Source: Pseudoduganella lutea (lineage in GTDB: Bacteria; Pseudomonadota; Gammaproteobacteria; Burkholderiales; Burkholderiaceae_D). Taken from it: a stretch of DNA of 64,000 bases. The translations under genes and the position numbers were made by a program. The stretch spans positions 7,192,001 to 7,256,000 of the forward strand of contig NZ_CP035913.1 in assembly GCF_004209755.1 (NCBI RefSeq), written 5' to 3'. Under the pieces are notes generated by a model. The model was given only the letters and a program-made list of their open reading frames with translations. It ran no database searches and was not told where the DNA came from. Positions 42,998-51,820 of this stretch are shown here, in pieces; within the stretch, counting starts at the first letter, position 1; the number at the start of each line of letters is the position of its first letter.

Positions 42998-43942
42998 TCA
43001 AGCTTGTGTTGCCCTGCCGACCAGCAGGTCGCTGTCACCGTCATGCATGAAGCCAAGGTGTCCGGCGATGCCTGGCGCCTGGTGCGGCATGCGTCCGAAC
43101 AGCTGTTCGATACGTTCGTCGGGCACCCAGCGGATGCCGGCCACGGCTTGCGCGCCGAACCTTCGGGCCAACGCCGCAATCACGTCCGCCACCGTCAGGC
43201 GCAGTACCGGCAGCGTGACGACGCGGTTCTCCGGCAACCGCGCACCGTCGAGCGCCGCCGCGTGCGCCAGGTTGGCGACACAGCATGCCACGGACATCCA
43301 CCAGCACGCCGCCGCCGGCGCCACCGGGCACGCATAGCGCTCCCCGGCCTGTGCCGCGCGCATGATGGCGCTCATGAAGGCCGAGCCATGCCCGGCCGAC
43401 AGCCCGGGGCGCGCCACGATGCCCGGCAGGCGCAGCGACACACCATCGACGAGGCCGCGCCGGGACAGGTCGGCCAGCACGATCTCGCCCACCAGCTTGT
43501 GGGCACCGTAGCTGATGTCGGGGCGCGGTGGCGTGCTGTCGTCGACCGTTTCCGGCAGCGTGCCGCCATACACGGCGATGCTGCTGGCATGGACGATCCG
43601 GACCGCCTGCTCCTGCGCCGCCGCACGCTCGAACAGGGCCAGCGGCGCCACCAGGTTGACGCGGTAGCCCAGCGCGGAATCGCGCTCGGCTTCGGCTCCA
43701 GGCACGCTGGCCAGGTGGAACAGCACGTCGACCTGCTCGTCGAACATTTCGTCGAGCACCGCCTCGACGCCAAAGTCGCCGTGCAGCACCCGGATTCGCG
43801 CATCGTCGGGCAAGATGTCGAAGTGACGGTCCACCAGTGTCAGCCGGCTGACGGCCGGAAGGCCAGGCAAGCCGTGCGCCGCGATGTGCCGCGTCAGTGC
43901 GGCGCCGACGAACCCGCCGGCACCGGTGATCGCGATATGCAT
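42998..43942 (-). CDS. NAD-dependent epimerase/dehydratase (SDR, D-erythronate dehydrogenase-like)
   Basis: 314 residues starting M-H-I-A-I-T-G-A-G-G-F-V-G-A-A-L, the NAD-binding G-x-x-G-x-x-G of extended SDR proteins. The active site S-S-I-A-V-Y and Y-G-A-H-K (Y-x-x-x-K) is complete. The arrangement and length fit the DenD-type group, which oxidises hydroxy acids such as D-erythronate, but that is a family resemblance. A GAGGAGG site lies just upstream, and the FAH gene ends 10 bases before the start. Likely a dehydrogenase step in the operon's pathway. Confidence 0.75.
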   Translation of the reverse strand: MHIAITGAGGFVGAALTRHIAAHGLPGLPAVSRLTLVDRHFDILPDDARIRVLHGDFGVEAVLDEMFDEQVDVLFHLASVPGAEAERDSALGYRVNLVAPLALFERAAAQEQAVRIVHASSIAVYGGTLPETVDDSTPPRPDISYGAHKLVGEIVLADLSRRGLVDGVSLRLPGIVARPGLSAGHGSAFMSAIMRAAQAGERYACPVAPAAACWWMSVACCVANLAHAAALDGARLPENRVVTLPVLRLTVADVIAALARRFGAQAVAGIRWVPDERIEQLFGRMPHQAPGIAGHLGFMHDGDSDLLVGRATQA

Positions 43943-43952
43943 GGCGCCCTCC

Positions 43953-44954
43953 TCAAGCCTGCGGGTTCGCGCGGACCACGCGCTGGTCGATGGTGCCGAA
44001 CGGCGCTTCTCCCTGGCTATCCCGCGCCGCCATCGATACCCGATCGCCGAAGCGCATGAACTCCGTGCGCGGTTCGCCATGGTCGATGATCTCGATCACG
44101 CGGCGCTCGGCGATGCATGCCGATCCAGCGGCGCGGCTTTCGTTCGACACGGTGCCGGAGCCGATCACCGTGCCCGCGGCAAGGCGCCGCGTGCGCGCCG
44201 CATGGGCAATCAGCTGTCCAAAGCCGTAGTTCATCTCCGCACCGTTGGGATTGCCGAACCATGCACCGTTCCACTGCACGTGCAGGTCGAGCTTTACCCG
44301 CCCGTCATGCCACGCGCCGCCCAGTTCGTCGGGCGTGATGGCAACCGGGGCGAAGCTGGTCGATGGTTTGCACTGCAGGAAACCGAAGCCCGTCTTCATT
44401 TCGCGCGGACCCAGCTTGCGCAGGCTCCAGTCGTTCACCTGCACCAGGAGGCGCACCCGTGAGAGCGCCACGGCGGCACTGGCCCCCATCGGCACCGTGC
44501 CGGTGATCACGCCGAACTCGCCCTCGAAGTCGATGCCCAGGCTTTCGTCCGGCAGCGGCACGTCGTCGCAAGGGCCGAGGAAATCGTCCGACGCGCCCTG
44601 GTACATCACGGGGATCGTGTCGAAATCGGGAATCGGTTCCGTGTTGAAGGCCCGTTCCATGAGACGGCCGTGGTTCAGGAACGCCGAGGCGTCGCACCAC
44701 TGCCAGGTGCGCGGCAGCGGCGCGGCGCAGGCCGCGGGGTCGAACAGGAAACTGCCGTCTGCGGTGCCGGTGCCCGTCTGCTCGTTCAGCCGCTCGTACA
44801 AGGCCTGCAAGGACGCGGCAACGTCATCCCAGCGCTCGACCGCGTCGAGCAGGCTGGCCGCGATGGCGCCGGCATCCACGGCCCGCGACAGGTCGCGCGA
44901 CACGACGACCAGCCGGCCATCCGGGCGGTCCGATTTCAGGGTGGCGAGTTTCAT
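43953..44954 (-). CDS. Fumarylacetoacetate hydrolase (FAH) family protein
   Basis: 333 residues. Family elements: D-F-E-G-E-F-G-V-I-T-G (metal-binding acidic cluster), V-Q-V-N-D-W-S-L-R, L-Q-C-K-P-S-T-S-F and G-T-V-I-G-S-G-T-V-S-N. FAH proteins hydrolyse acylpyruvates or hydrate/decarboxylate ring-cleavage products. It overlaps the cupin gene by four bases (ATGA) and has AAGGAG before its start. With the ring-cleavage dioxygenase upstream it is the best candidate for a late hydrolytic step. Confidence 0.88.
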   Translation of the reverse strand: MKLATLKSDRPDGRLVVVSRDLSRAVDAGAIAASLLDAVERWDDVAASLQALYERLNEQTGTGTADGSFLFDPAACAAPLPRTWQWCDASAFLNHGRLMERAFNTEPIPDFDTIPVMYQGASDDFLGPCDDVPLPDESLGIDFEGEFGVITGTVPMGASAAVALSRVRLLVQVNDWSLRKLGPREMKTGFGFLQCKPSTSFAPVAITPDELGGAWHDGRVKLDLHVQWNGAWFGNPNGAEMNYGFGQLIAHAARTRRLAAGTVIGSGTVSNESRAAGSACIAERRVIEIIDHGEPRTEFMRFGDRVSMAARDSQGEAPFGTIDQRVVRANPQA

Positions 44955-45544
44955 GGTTTCTCCTTTCGCGCCGCGAGCGCGGCACGCACTTCGGGTTCAT
45001 ATTCGCCGTCCAGCAGCACGAACAGCATGCGGCACATGGCGCCGGAACGGTTGGCCCACGCGTGGTTGGTGCCCCGCTGGATGACGATGTCGCCCTGCGC
45101 CAGCGGCACTTCGCTGTCGTCCAGCACCAGGGTCATCGCGCCTTCCAGCACGATGCCGTAGTCGACCGATTCCGTGCGGTGCATCAGCGGGTGCGGCGAA
45201 CCCGCCTCGACGGTCGAGGCGGCCGCGTCGCCGATCTGCGCGAACGCCTCCTTCATGCCGGCGGCGCCGTGCGCCAGGAACGCTTCGGTATCCGGCGGAA
45301 TGTCGACGATGCGCAGGCGCGAGCCATGGCGCGGCGGCGGCAGCACGAGGGCCCCGAGGGTCGGATCGGGGCCGTTGCCCACCGGGGCGGGCGTGGCCGC
45401 CGTCGACCAGATTTCATGGAACACGGTGCCGGGAATCCGTTCGATCGGCACCACGGTGGGCAGCGGGCCGGCTGCGCTGACGATCGCCTTGCCGGTGGCG
45501 TCGTGGCCGGTAACGATGCGGCGCACAGGTTTCAAGGCGCCCAT
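44951..45544 (-). CDS. Cupin domain-containing protein
   Basis: 197 residues from the ATG at 45544, which shares its A with the stop of the monooxygenase gene (TGATG). A cupin barrel occupies about 90-185: M-H-R-T-E-S-V-D-Y-G-I-V-L-E-G-A-M-T-L-V-L-D-D-S-E-V-P-L-A-Q-G-D-I-V-I-Q-R-G-T-N-H-A-W-A-N-R, which has the usual metal ligands (H, E/D and distal H). The first ~80 residues are an extra beta/loop region. It may be a small dioxygenase, isomerase or lyase; I cannot say which. Its place inside the tightly overlapping operon argues for a catalytic role. Confidence 0.8.
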   Translation of the reverse strand: MGALKPVRRIVTGHDATGKAIVSAAGPLPTVVPIERIPGTVFHEIWSTAATPAPVGNGPDPTLGALVLPPPRHGSRLRIVDIPPDTEAFLAHGAAGMKEAFAQIGDAAASTVEAGSPHPLMHRTESVDYGIVLEGAMTLVLDDSEVPLAQGDIVIQRGTNHAWANRSGAMCRMLFVLLDGEYEPEVRAALAARKEKP

Positions 45545-46689
45545 CAGATGGCTTGTCCGAGCGCGACCAGTGTTTCGCGCATGATACGGCCATGTTCGGC
45601 CTTGTCGCCGCCGGTAATCTCGATCTCGCCCAGCCGGCCGGAATTCTCGACGACCATGCGGCAGCGCTCCCAGCGCCGTTCCTCGAACGCGGCCAGTGCC
45701 GCGTGCACGCCCGCGCCGCGTTCCAGTTCCTCGGCCAGCACGATCGCATCCTCGATGCCGATGCAGGCGCCGGACGCCATGTGCGGCGTGGTCGCGTGCA
45801 CGGTATCGCCGATCAGCACGATGCGGCCGCGATGCCATGGGCGCGGCAGCAGCATGCCTTCCAGCGGGCGGTAGATCACTTGCGAATCCTCGGCCAGCCG
45901 GGCGCGGATTGCCTGCAGCGCGGGCACGTCGAACGGCGCCAGCAAATCGCGCAGCAGCGGCAGGAAGCGCGCCGGATCGATGTGGGTGCGTTCGGCGCGG
46001 TCTTCCGTCACGTACAGGTACATCTGCGTCGCCGACACGGGCGCAACGCCCGCCTTGATCTTCGGGCCCAGCCACATCATCGCGTGGTCGACGGACTCCA
46101 GGCGCGGCAGCACGGCGCGCCAGACGCCCTGCCCCGTGTACTGCGGCGTCGGCGCGGCCGGGAACAGTGTGGCGCGCATCGTCGAATACAGGCCGTCCGC
46201 GCCGATCACCAGGTCGTACCGGCCGGTGTCGCCGTCGGTGAAAACAACGTCCACCCCATCGTCATCCTGGGTGAACGAGGCGAACGTGCAGCCGAGGCGC
46301 ACCTTGGTGCCGGATGCACGGGTGGCATCGGCCAGGATCGCCGCCAGTTCGGGGCGCATGATGGCGCCCCCGCCCGGCACGTCCGGCCCGGCAAGGCGCG
46401 GCGTCGGCAAGGTGGCGAGGTGGTGGCCGGTCGAAGTATGCAGGTCGACGTTGTCATGCGCGGAACCGCGGCGCACGAATTCGTCGAGCACGCCCAGCGT
46501 GCGGAATGCACGCAGCGTGGCGCCGCCCAGGCTGATGCCGGCGCCGTACGAGCGCCAGCCCGCATCGATTTCGACGAGATCGACGGCAATGCCGCGTTTC
46601 CTCAGTTCGATGGCGGCGGCCATGCCGGAAAAGCCGCCGCCGACGATCAGCACGCGCTGCACGGCAGCATCCATTGCGGTAGTGGTCAT
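45544..46689 (-). CDS. FAD-dependent aromatic monooxygenase
   Basis: 381 residues: V-L-I-V-G-G-G-F-S-G-M-A-A-A (FAD GxGxxG), the D-G motif D-L-V-I-G-A-D-G-L-Y-S, and the second FAD motif V-L-I-G-D-T-V-H-A-T-T-P-H-M-A-S-G-A. This is the flavoprotein hydroxylase class (salicylate or hydroxybenzoate hydroxylase type), which adds an OH using NAD(P)H and O2. AGGAGA lies before the ATG at 46689; the ATG five codons later is possible. With the dioxygenase directly upstream it probably makes a dihydroxy ring for cleavage, or hydroxylates a downstream product. Confidence 0.92.
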   Translation of the reverse strand: MTTTAMDAAVQRVLIVGGGFSGMAAAIELRKRGIAVDLVEIDAGWRSYGAGISLGGATLRAFRTLGVLDEFVRRGSAHDNVDLHTSTGHHLATLPTPRLAGPDVPGGGAIMRPELAAILADATRASGTKVRLGCTFASFTQDDDGVDVVFTDGDTGRYDLVIGADGLYSTMRATLFPAAPTPQYTGQGVWRAVLPRLESVDHAMMWLGPKIKAGVAPVSATQMYLYVTEDRAERTHIDPARFLPLLRDLLAPFDVPALQAIRARLAEDSQVIYRPLEGMLLPRPWHRGRIVLIGDTVHATTPHMASGACIGIEDAIVLAEELERGAGVHAALAAFEERRWERCRMVVENSGRLGEIEITGGDKAEHGRIMRETLVALGQAI

Positions 46690-46748
46690 GTTGGTCTCCT
46701 GCCGCCCTGTGGCGGCATGTGGATATTGTTATAGGGGATCGGCGGGGG

Positions 46749-47696
46749 TCAGTGACGTTCCGCGGCGCCAGCGGCGCCGGGTGGCGGGCCGCCCGGTGCC
46801 CAGTTGTCGCGCTTCTCGAACAGGAACAGCTGCGAAGCATCGGCGCCGGCCGGCGCGGCGCGGGCGGTCCACTGCTCGTCGTGCAGGTCCATGTCCGCGT
46901 CGTACTCGACGTGGCAGCCGAGCGGGCTGTTGAAATACCAGAACCAGTTCGAACCCATCTTGTGGCGTCCCGGTCCCCAGAACGACTGGTAACCCTTGTT
47001 CACGAAGCGCGAGCCGGCCTGCATCACTTCGGTCGGGCCGCCCATGTGGAACGTGAAATGTTCGATGCCCTTCATGAACGGCGGCGTCTGGATCAGGAAC
47101 AGCGTGTGGTGGTCGAGCGTGCCGGCCGGGCGCAGGAACGGGCCGGCGCCCACGAGGCGGTCCGTGCACGCGAAGCCGAGGCGCTCCACATAGAAGCGCT
47201 CCGCCCGCGGCACGTCCGGCACGAAGTAGACGACGTGCGACAGCGTGCGCGGCAGCGCGGGAGCGTTCTCGTCGACAGCAACCACGTTCGGCTTGCGCTG
47301 TGCCGGCGCGCCGGGCGCATTGATGGTTTCGGCCGGCATGTCGAGCGGGCGGCGCACCGTGACCTGGAAGCCGAGCACGAAGCCCATGTCATCCACCGAT
47401 TCGATGCCGCCATCGGGCAGGCGCTTCACTTCGCGGTCGCGGCCCAGTTCCTCCGCAATGGCGCCCAGCGCCGCTTCGTCCGCCACGCCATAGACGGTCT
47501 TGCGCAGCATGCTGGCCGTGCCCATCGCCGGCGGCAGGCTTGCGTCGTCCTTGTGCGCCAGCACGATCGCCGTGCCGTCCAGGGCCTCGAAGCGGCCGTC
47601 GCCGGCCGGGTGCAGCCCGTAGTCGGTGAGATACTGCGCGCAGGCGGCAACGTCGTCCACGCCAAAGACCAGCGCGTCGGGTCCGATGATATTCAT
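46749..47696 (-). CDS. VOC-family extradiol ring-cleavage dioxygenase
   Basis: 315 residues built as two VOC domains: an N-terminal one (D-A-L-V-F-G-V-D-D-V-A-A-C) and a C-terminal metal-binding one with L-S-H-V-V-Y-F-V (His), H-F-T-F-H-M-G-G (His) and H-V-E-Y-D-A-D (Glu), the 2-His-1-Glu iron site of type I extradiol dioxygenases. Such enzymes cleave catechol-like rings next to the two hydroxyls. AGGAGA precedes the start. It is the second gene of the operon; a REP-like hairpin separates it from the C-C hydrolase gene. Confidence 0.85.
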   Translation of the reverse strand: MNIIGPDALVFGVDDVAACAQYLTDYGLHPAGDGRFEALDGTAIVLAHKDDASLPPAMGTASMLRKTVYGVADEAALGAIAEELGRDREVKRLPDGGIESVDDMGFVLGFQVTVRRPLDMPAETINAPGAPAQRKPNVVAVDENAPALPRTLSHVVYFVPDVPRAERFYVERLGFACTDRLVGAGPFLRPAGTLDHHTLFLIQTPPFMKGIEHFTFHMGGPTEVMQAGSRFVNKGYQSFWGPGRHKMGSNWFWYFNSPLGCHVEYDADMDLHDEQWTARAAPAGADASQLFLFEKRDNWAPGGPPPGAAGAAERH

Positions 47697-47722
47697 GATG
47701 TCTCCTGTGTGTTTGTGAGTCT

Positions 47723-47764
47723 GGTGTCCGACACCTTTCCCTCTCGGGAATGGTGTCGGACACC
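47723..47764. repeat. REP-like inverted repeat between operon genes
   Basis: GGTGTCCGACACC (47723-47735) and GGTGTCGGACACC (47752-47764) are inverted copies forming a 13-bp stem, continued by TTCCC/GGGAA around a TCTC loop. It lies eight bases beyond the alpha/beta hydrolase stop and before the dioxygenase gene, so it can influence mRNA stability of the two operon parts. Confidence 0.75.
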
Positions 47765-47772
47765 GGTTTGTC

Positions 47773-48945
47773 CTAGATGGCTACCCGTCCGCCCAGCGTT
47801 TCCGCGACCCAGTCGGCGATATACGCGCCGGCGTTGGCCGAATTGTCGAAGCTCGAATGCTGCACGCCGCCCTCGCGGTCCGTGAAGATCTTCAGCTCCC
47901 GGCCGGGGCTGTTCACGAGCTGGTCGTAGGTGCGCTGTGCCCAGTGCAGCGGGATCTGCGAATCCTTTTCGCCATGCGTGACGAGGAATGGCACGGTGAT
48001 GCGGTCCAGCACACCGTCCAGGTGCACGTTCTCCGCGATGCGCATGAAGTCGTCCATGTCCTTTGCACCCCAGACCCAGCGCACGTGTTCCCAGTAATGG
48101 GGCACCGGGAAGCTGCCTTCCTTCGCCAGCCGCTTCTTCTGCACGTCGCGCCAGTCATGGTTGGCGCCCCACACCACGCCGCAGGCGAAGCGCGGCTCGA
48201 AGGCCACCGCGCGGGGGCAGTAGTAGCCGCCCAGCGACACGCCTTCCAGGCCGATGCGCTTCGGATCGACATCGGCGCGGCGCTCCGGTGCCGATTCCAG
48301 CCAGTCGACGACCTTCGATGCCCAGCGCTCGCTGTCATGAACAGCCGTCATGCCGTGCAGGCGCAGCGCTTCGCCGGTGCCCGGCTGGTCGATCACCAGC
48401 GAGGACACGCCGCGCTGCGCGAGCCAGCGCGGCAGGCCGACGCGGTATTTCATTTCCTTCGTCGAGTCCAGGCCGTTGACCTGCACGAGAAGCGGCGCGG
48501 GTCCCGTCACGCCCTCGGCGCGGACGTAGAGCCCCGCGATGTGCCCATCGCCATAGGGGATTTCCACGCGTTCGCAGTTCTCGCCGGCCAGCCGGATGCC
48601 GCGCGCGAACACGTCGAGGAAGCGCTTGTAGAGCTCCGTGCGGCCCGGTGCGCCATGCGCCTGCAGGCGCTCCGCGGTCAGGTAATAGGTGGCGGCACGG
48701 CCGTACTTGTCACCGGCGGAGATGAGGCGGCCGCGCCGCTCGTCTTCCTCGGCAAGGCCGCACAGCTTGTCGGCCATGTTCGACCAGGTGGCGCGAAATG
48801 CGCGGGTGCCCTCGGCGTCGGGCTGGCGCGCGGCTTCCTGCAACGGCGCGCACATTTCTTCGATCTCGCCGATCCTGGCGCCCATCTCGATGGCCAGGTC
48901 GACCGACAGGTTCCACACATAGTTGGTCGGGAAGTACTTGAACAT
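47773..48945 (-). CDS. Alpha/beta hydrolase (C-C bond hydrolase-like, 2,6-dihydropseudooxynicotine hydrolase type)
   Basis: 390 residues from the ATG at 48945, with AAAGGAA upstream; upstream codons are not protein-like. The N-terminal ~130 residues are a helical cap (A-A-T-Y-Y-L-T-A-E). The catalytic fold follows: G-L-D-S-T-K-E, nucleophile Ser in L-E-G-V-S-L-G-G-Y-Y, acid Asp in T-H-G-E-K-D-S-Q-I-P, and His in G-V-Q-H-S-S. This layout fits C-C hydrolases such as 2,6-dihydropseudooxynicotine hydrolase. It is the first gene of the seven-gene operon, with site C upstream. Hydrolysis of a ring-cleavage product or side chain is likely. Confidence 0.85.
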   Translation of the reverse strand: MFKYFPTNYVWNLSVDLAIEMGARIGEIEEMCAPLQEAARQPDAEGTRAFRATWSNMADKLCGLAEEDERRGRLISAGDKYGRAATYYLTAERLQAHGAPGRTELYKRFLDVFARGIRLAGENCERVEIPYGDGHIAGLYVRAEGVTGPAPLLVQVNGLDSTKEMKYRVGLPRWLAQRGVSSLVIDQPGTGEALRLHGMTAVHDSERWASKVVDWLESAPERRADVDPKRIGLEGVSLGGYYCPRAVAFEPRFACGVVWGANHDWRDVQKKRLAKEGSFPVPHYWEHVRWVWGAKDMDDFMRIAENVHLDGVLDRITVPFLVTHGEKDSQIPLHWAQRTYDQLVNSPGRELKIFTDREGGVQHSSFDNSANAGAYIADWVAETLGGRVAI

Positions 48946-49032
48946 GCTGTTTCCTTTGTTTATTGGGGTAGCGGCGCGCCCTGCGGCGGCGCCGGCACGA
49001 CGGCTGTCAGCAATATAAGGAAACGGCACGAT

Positions 49033-49052
49033 GCCGAAAAATGGATTATTTC
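49033..49052 (-). promoter_or_regulatory. Shared CCATTTT motif, site C
   Basis: Read toward the hydrolase operon: GAAATAATCCATTTTTCGGC, 88-107 bases upstream of the start at 48945. On the plus strand ATGGA-TTATT-TCCAT is also a small dyad. The porin gene lies on the other side, so the site could serve both directions. Confidence 0.45.
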
Positions 49053-49249
49053 CATGGCAGCCATCCGCCGGATCGATACCTGGCCAGGACAAGGGCTGCG
49101 CTGTTGAAAAAAGGCGACAGTAAATTGTTAAACCACCACGCAAATTTGAAAACTATTTGATGCCGCACAGCAATCCCTCTATCGTTCGATGCTTACCGGC
49201 CGCCGCCACCGTCCTTGCGGCACAACGAACAACAATGGATCACTACGGA

Positions 49250-50452
49250 ATGAAACGCACACTGTTAGCTGCAGCGCTCCTCGGCACCTTTGCCATCGCC
49301 CACGCGGCCGATCTCGGCAGCGACAACCTCAGCATCACCGGCTTCGGCACCCTGGCAGCCGCGAAAAGCAATACGGAAGATGCCCGCTACACGCGCTCGA
49401 ACCAGCGCGAAGGCACGGCCGGCACGACGACCATCGGCCTCGATTCGAACCTGGGCCTGCAGGCCACGTACAAGTTTTCCGACAAGCTGTCGGCCACCAC
49501 GCAGATCCTGTCGCGCAAGTCGACCGGCGACAGCTTCACGACCGAGCTGGCCTGGGCATTCGTGAAATACCAGGTCAACGACGATGTCGCCGTGCGGGTG
49601 GGCCGCGTGGTGATGCCGACCTTCCTCATCTCCGATTACCAGAACGTGGGCTATGCCAACACGATGATGCGTCCGCCGACCGAGCTGTATGGCTCGAACT
49701 TCCTCGAGAATATCGACGGCGCGGACGTCAGCTGGCAGCACAGCGTGGGCGAGACGAACTTCACGGCGCAGGCGGTAGCCGGCGTGGTGCGCGGCAAGGC
49801 CTACACGGCGCAGGACAAGTCGGTGGAGCGCTTCCAGTCGCCGCACGCGGCGTTCGCCTTCACGGCCGAACGCGGCCCGGTGCTGCTGCGTGTCGCCCAC
49901 GTGCGCGGCAAGCTGACGATCGACGCGAAAGACCTGAACATGCTGGCGGATGCCGTGTCGCATGCCGGCTTCGGCCAGTTCGCCAGCGATTTCAGCATGC
50001 GCGAGAAGAAGGTGATCTCGTTTACCTCGGTGGGCCTGATGGCTGACTGGAACAACATCGTCGTGCAATCGGAATACGGCATCCGCCGCGGCGTGGACAA
50101 GATGTTCCTGGCCGACGCGGATGCGTGGTACACGATGGCCGGCTATCGCTTCGGCAAGGTGCTGCCTTACTACGCGCACGGCAGCTTCAAGTCCAAGCCC
50201 TCGGTCGACATCCCGGCCGGCCTGGCGAACATTCCCGCGCTGTACGGCGCGATGTCGGGCATTCTCGCGCCCACCGGCCAGAAGTCGGACACGATCGGCG
50301 TGCGCTGGGACTTCGCCAAGTCGGCCGCGCTGAAGGTGCAGGTCGACCGCATCAAGCCGGGCGTCAAGAATGCGCTGCTGTCGGACGTCACGCCAGCCGG
50401 CGTGGGCAAGAACGTCACCGTCGTCGCCGCCGGCGTCGACTTCGTGTTTTAA
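49250..50452 (+). CDS. Outer-membrane porin
   Basis: 400 residues from the ATG at 49250 (M-K-R-T-L-L-A-A-A-L-L-G-T-F-A-I-A-H-A, a clear signal peptide). The barrel sequence begins L-S-I-T-G-F-G-T-L and ends V-D-F-V-F with terminal Phe. Short hydrophobic-polar strands alternate with G/D/N turns. It is divergent from the catabolic operon across the region of site C, so it may bring the operon's substrate into the periplasm. An ATG five codons upstream exists but gives a poorer signal start. Confidence 0.8.
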   Translation: MKRTLLAAALLGTFAIAHAADLGSDNLSITGFGTLAAAKSNTEDARYTRSNQREGTAGTTTIGLDSNLGLQATYKFSDKLSATTQILSRKSTGDSFTTELAWAFVKYQVNDDVAVRVGRVVMPTFLISDYQNVGYANTMMRPPTELYGSNFLENIDGADVSWQHSVGETNFTAQAVAGVVRGKAYTAQDKSVERFQSPHAAFAFTAERGPVLLRVAHVRGKLTIDAKDLNMLADAVSHAGFGQFASDFSMREKKVISFTSVGLMADWNNIVVQSEYGIRRGVDKMFLADADAWYTMAGYRFGKVLPYYAHGSFKSKPSVDIPAGLANIPALYGAMSGILAPTGQKSDTIGVRWDFAKSAALKVQVDRIKPGVKNALLSDVTPAGVGKNVTVVAAGVDFVF

Positions 50453-50461
50453 GGATCAGCC

Positions 50462-50869
50462 ATGAAAAAAATCTACAGGATCGCCGTCGCCGCCGTGCTG
50501 GCGACCGCCGCCGCCACCGCCGCCGCTGAAACGGTCGTGATCGTCAGCGCCAAGAATCCCGCCACCCGCATGTTCTCGGAGCAGGCCGCCCAGTTCTTCC
50601 TCGGTAAATCGACGATGTTCACGCCGGTCGACCAGGCCGACGGTTCGGCGATCCGCAACGAGTTCTACAAGAAGGTGACCGACAAGGATGCCGCCCAGGT
50701 GAAGGCCATCTGGTCGAAACTCGTCTTCACCGGCAAGGCGCAGGCGCCGAAGGAATTCAAGTCGAACGCCGACGTGAAGAAGGCCGTGGCCGACGATCCG
50801 AAAGCGATCGGCTATATCGACAAATCGGCCGTGGACGATACCGTCAAGGTCATTCTGACCCTGCAGTAA
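50462..50869 (+). CDS. Small periplasmic PstS-like (phosphate-type) substrate-binding protein
   Basis: 135 residues with a signal peptide (to A-A-A-E). The mature part, V-V-I-V-S-A-K-N-P with S-E-Q-A-A-Q-F-F-L-G-K, F-T-P-V-D-Q-A-D-G-S-A-I-R-N-E-F-Y-K-K-V and A-I-G-Y-I-D, resembles half of a PstS-type phosphate-binding domain, far shorter than a full PstS. It begins nine bases after the porin stop, so it is co-expressed with the porin. The function is unclear; I would not call it a working phosphate-binding protein. Confidence 0.75.
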   Translation: MKKIYRIAVAAVLATAAATAAAETVVIVSAKNPATRMFSEQAAQFFLGKSTMFTPVDQADGSAIRNEFYKKVTDKDAAQVKAIWSKLVFTGKAQAPKEFKSNADVKKAVADDPKAIGYIDKSAVDDTVKVILTLQ

Positions 50870-51785
50870 GCGCTTTTCCACTCCCCTGGGCGCCGAACAG
50901 CTCGACGAGCAGCGCGCGCAGCCAGGCGCTGGCACCGTCCTTGTGGTATTTGCGGTGCCAGTGCTGTTTCAGGTCGAACGGCGGAATGTCCAGCGGAGGT
51001 TCCAGCAGCCGGATGTCCGCCAGTTTCGCGAACGATTCTCCTACCGCCCGCGGTACCGTCACCACCAGGTCGCTCGACGCGATCAGGAACGGGATCGACA
51101 TGAAGTGCGGCGTCGACAGCACCACCCTCCTCTCGATCTTCTGCCGCGCCAGGAACTGTTCGAACACTTCCTGGCTGCGCCCTTCCGCCTTGATCACGGC
51201 GTGCCCCATCTTCAGGAATGCCTCCAGCGTGAGCCGCCGCGCACGATAAGGGTGCCCCTGCCGCAGCAGGCAGGTGAAATCGTGCGAGAACAGGCGCTGC
51301 TGGAACAGGTTGCGATGGTGCAGGTCGGGAAAGTAGCCCACGGCCAGGTCCACGTCGCCGCTTTCCAGGGCCCGCGCCAGCTCGCCGGGCGGCATGGTCA
51401 CCGAACTGATCGTCGCCTCCGGCGCGTCGCGCTGCAACCGGTCCAGCAGCTTGGGCAGGAACGTCATCTCGCCGATGTCCGACAGCGCCAGCGTGAAGCG
51501 CCTGCGCGTGGTGGCGGGGTCGAAATCGCGGCGCGCCAGCACGTCCGTCTCGAGGCGCTGCAGGATGTCGCGGGTGGGCGCGATCAGGTCGAGCGCGCGC
51601 GGCGTGGGTTGCATGCCCTGCGTGGTGCGCACGAACAGCGGGTCGCCGAGGGCCGTGCGCAGCTTGTTCAGCGCCACGCTGACGGCCGGCTGGCTCATCC
51701 CCAGGCGGCGCGCGGCCCCGCTCACGCTCTTTTCCTCGAACACCGCCAGCGCCACCGGCAGCAGGTTCATGTCGAAAGCCTTCAC
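50850..51785 (-). CDS. LysR-family transcriptional regulator
   Basis: 311 residues with the LysR winged helix-turn-helix at the start (M-N-L-L-P-V-A-L-A-V-F-E-E-K-S-V-S-G-A-A-R-R-L-G-M-S-Q-P-A-V-S), then a substrate-binding domain typical of the NahR/DntR side (D-P-L-F-V-R-T-T-Q-G-M-Q-P-T). It is divergent from the substrate-binding protein operon with site D between them, and overlaps the PstS-like gene by 20 bases at the convergent 3' ends. It likely responds to an aromatic acid and activates the Rieske operon, and may act at sites A-C too. Confidence 0.9.
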   Translation of the reverse strand: MKAFDMNLLPVALAVFEEKSVSGAARRLGMSQPAVSVALNKLRTALGDPLFVRTTQGMQPTPRALDLIAPTRDILQRLETDVLARRDFDPATTRRRFTLALSDIGEMTFLPKLLDRLQRDAPEATISSVTMPPGELARALESGDVDLAVGYFPDLHHRNLFQQRLFSHDFTCLLRQGHPYRARRLTLEAFLKMGHAVIKAEGRSQEVFEQFLARQKIERRVVLSTPHFMSIPFLIASSDLVVTVPRAVGESFAKLADIRLLEPPLDIPPFDLKQHWHRKYHKDGASAWLRALLVELFGAQGSGKALTAGSE

Positions 51786-51820
51786 ACGCCCTCTCTATTA
51801 CGTTTTCGAATTCAGATTAT

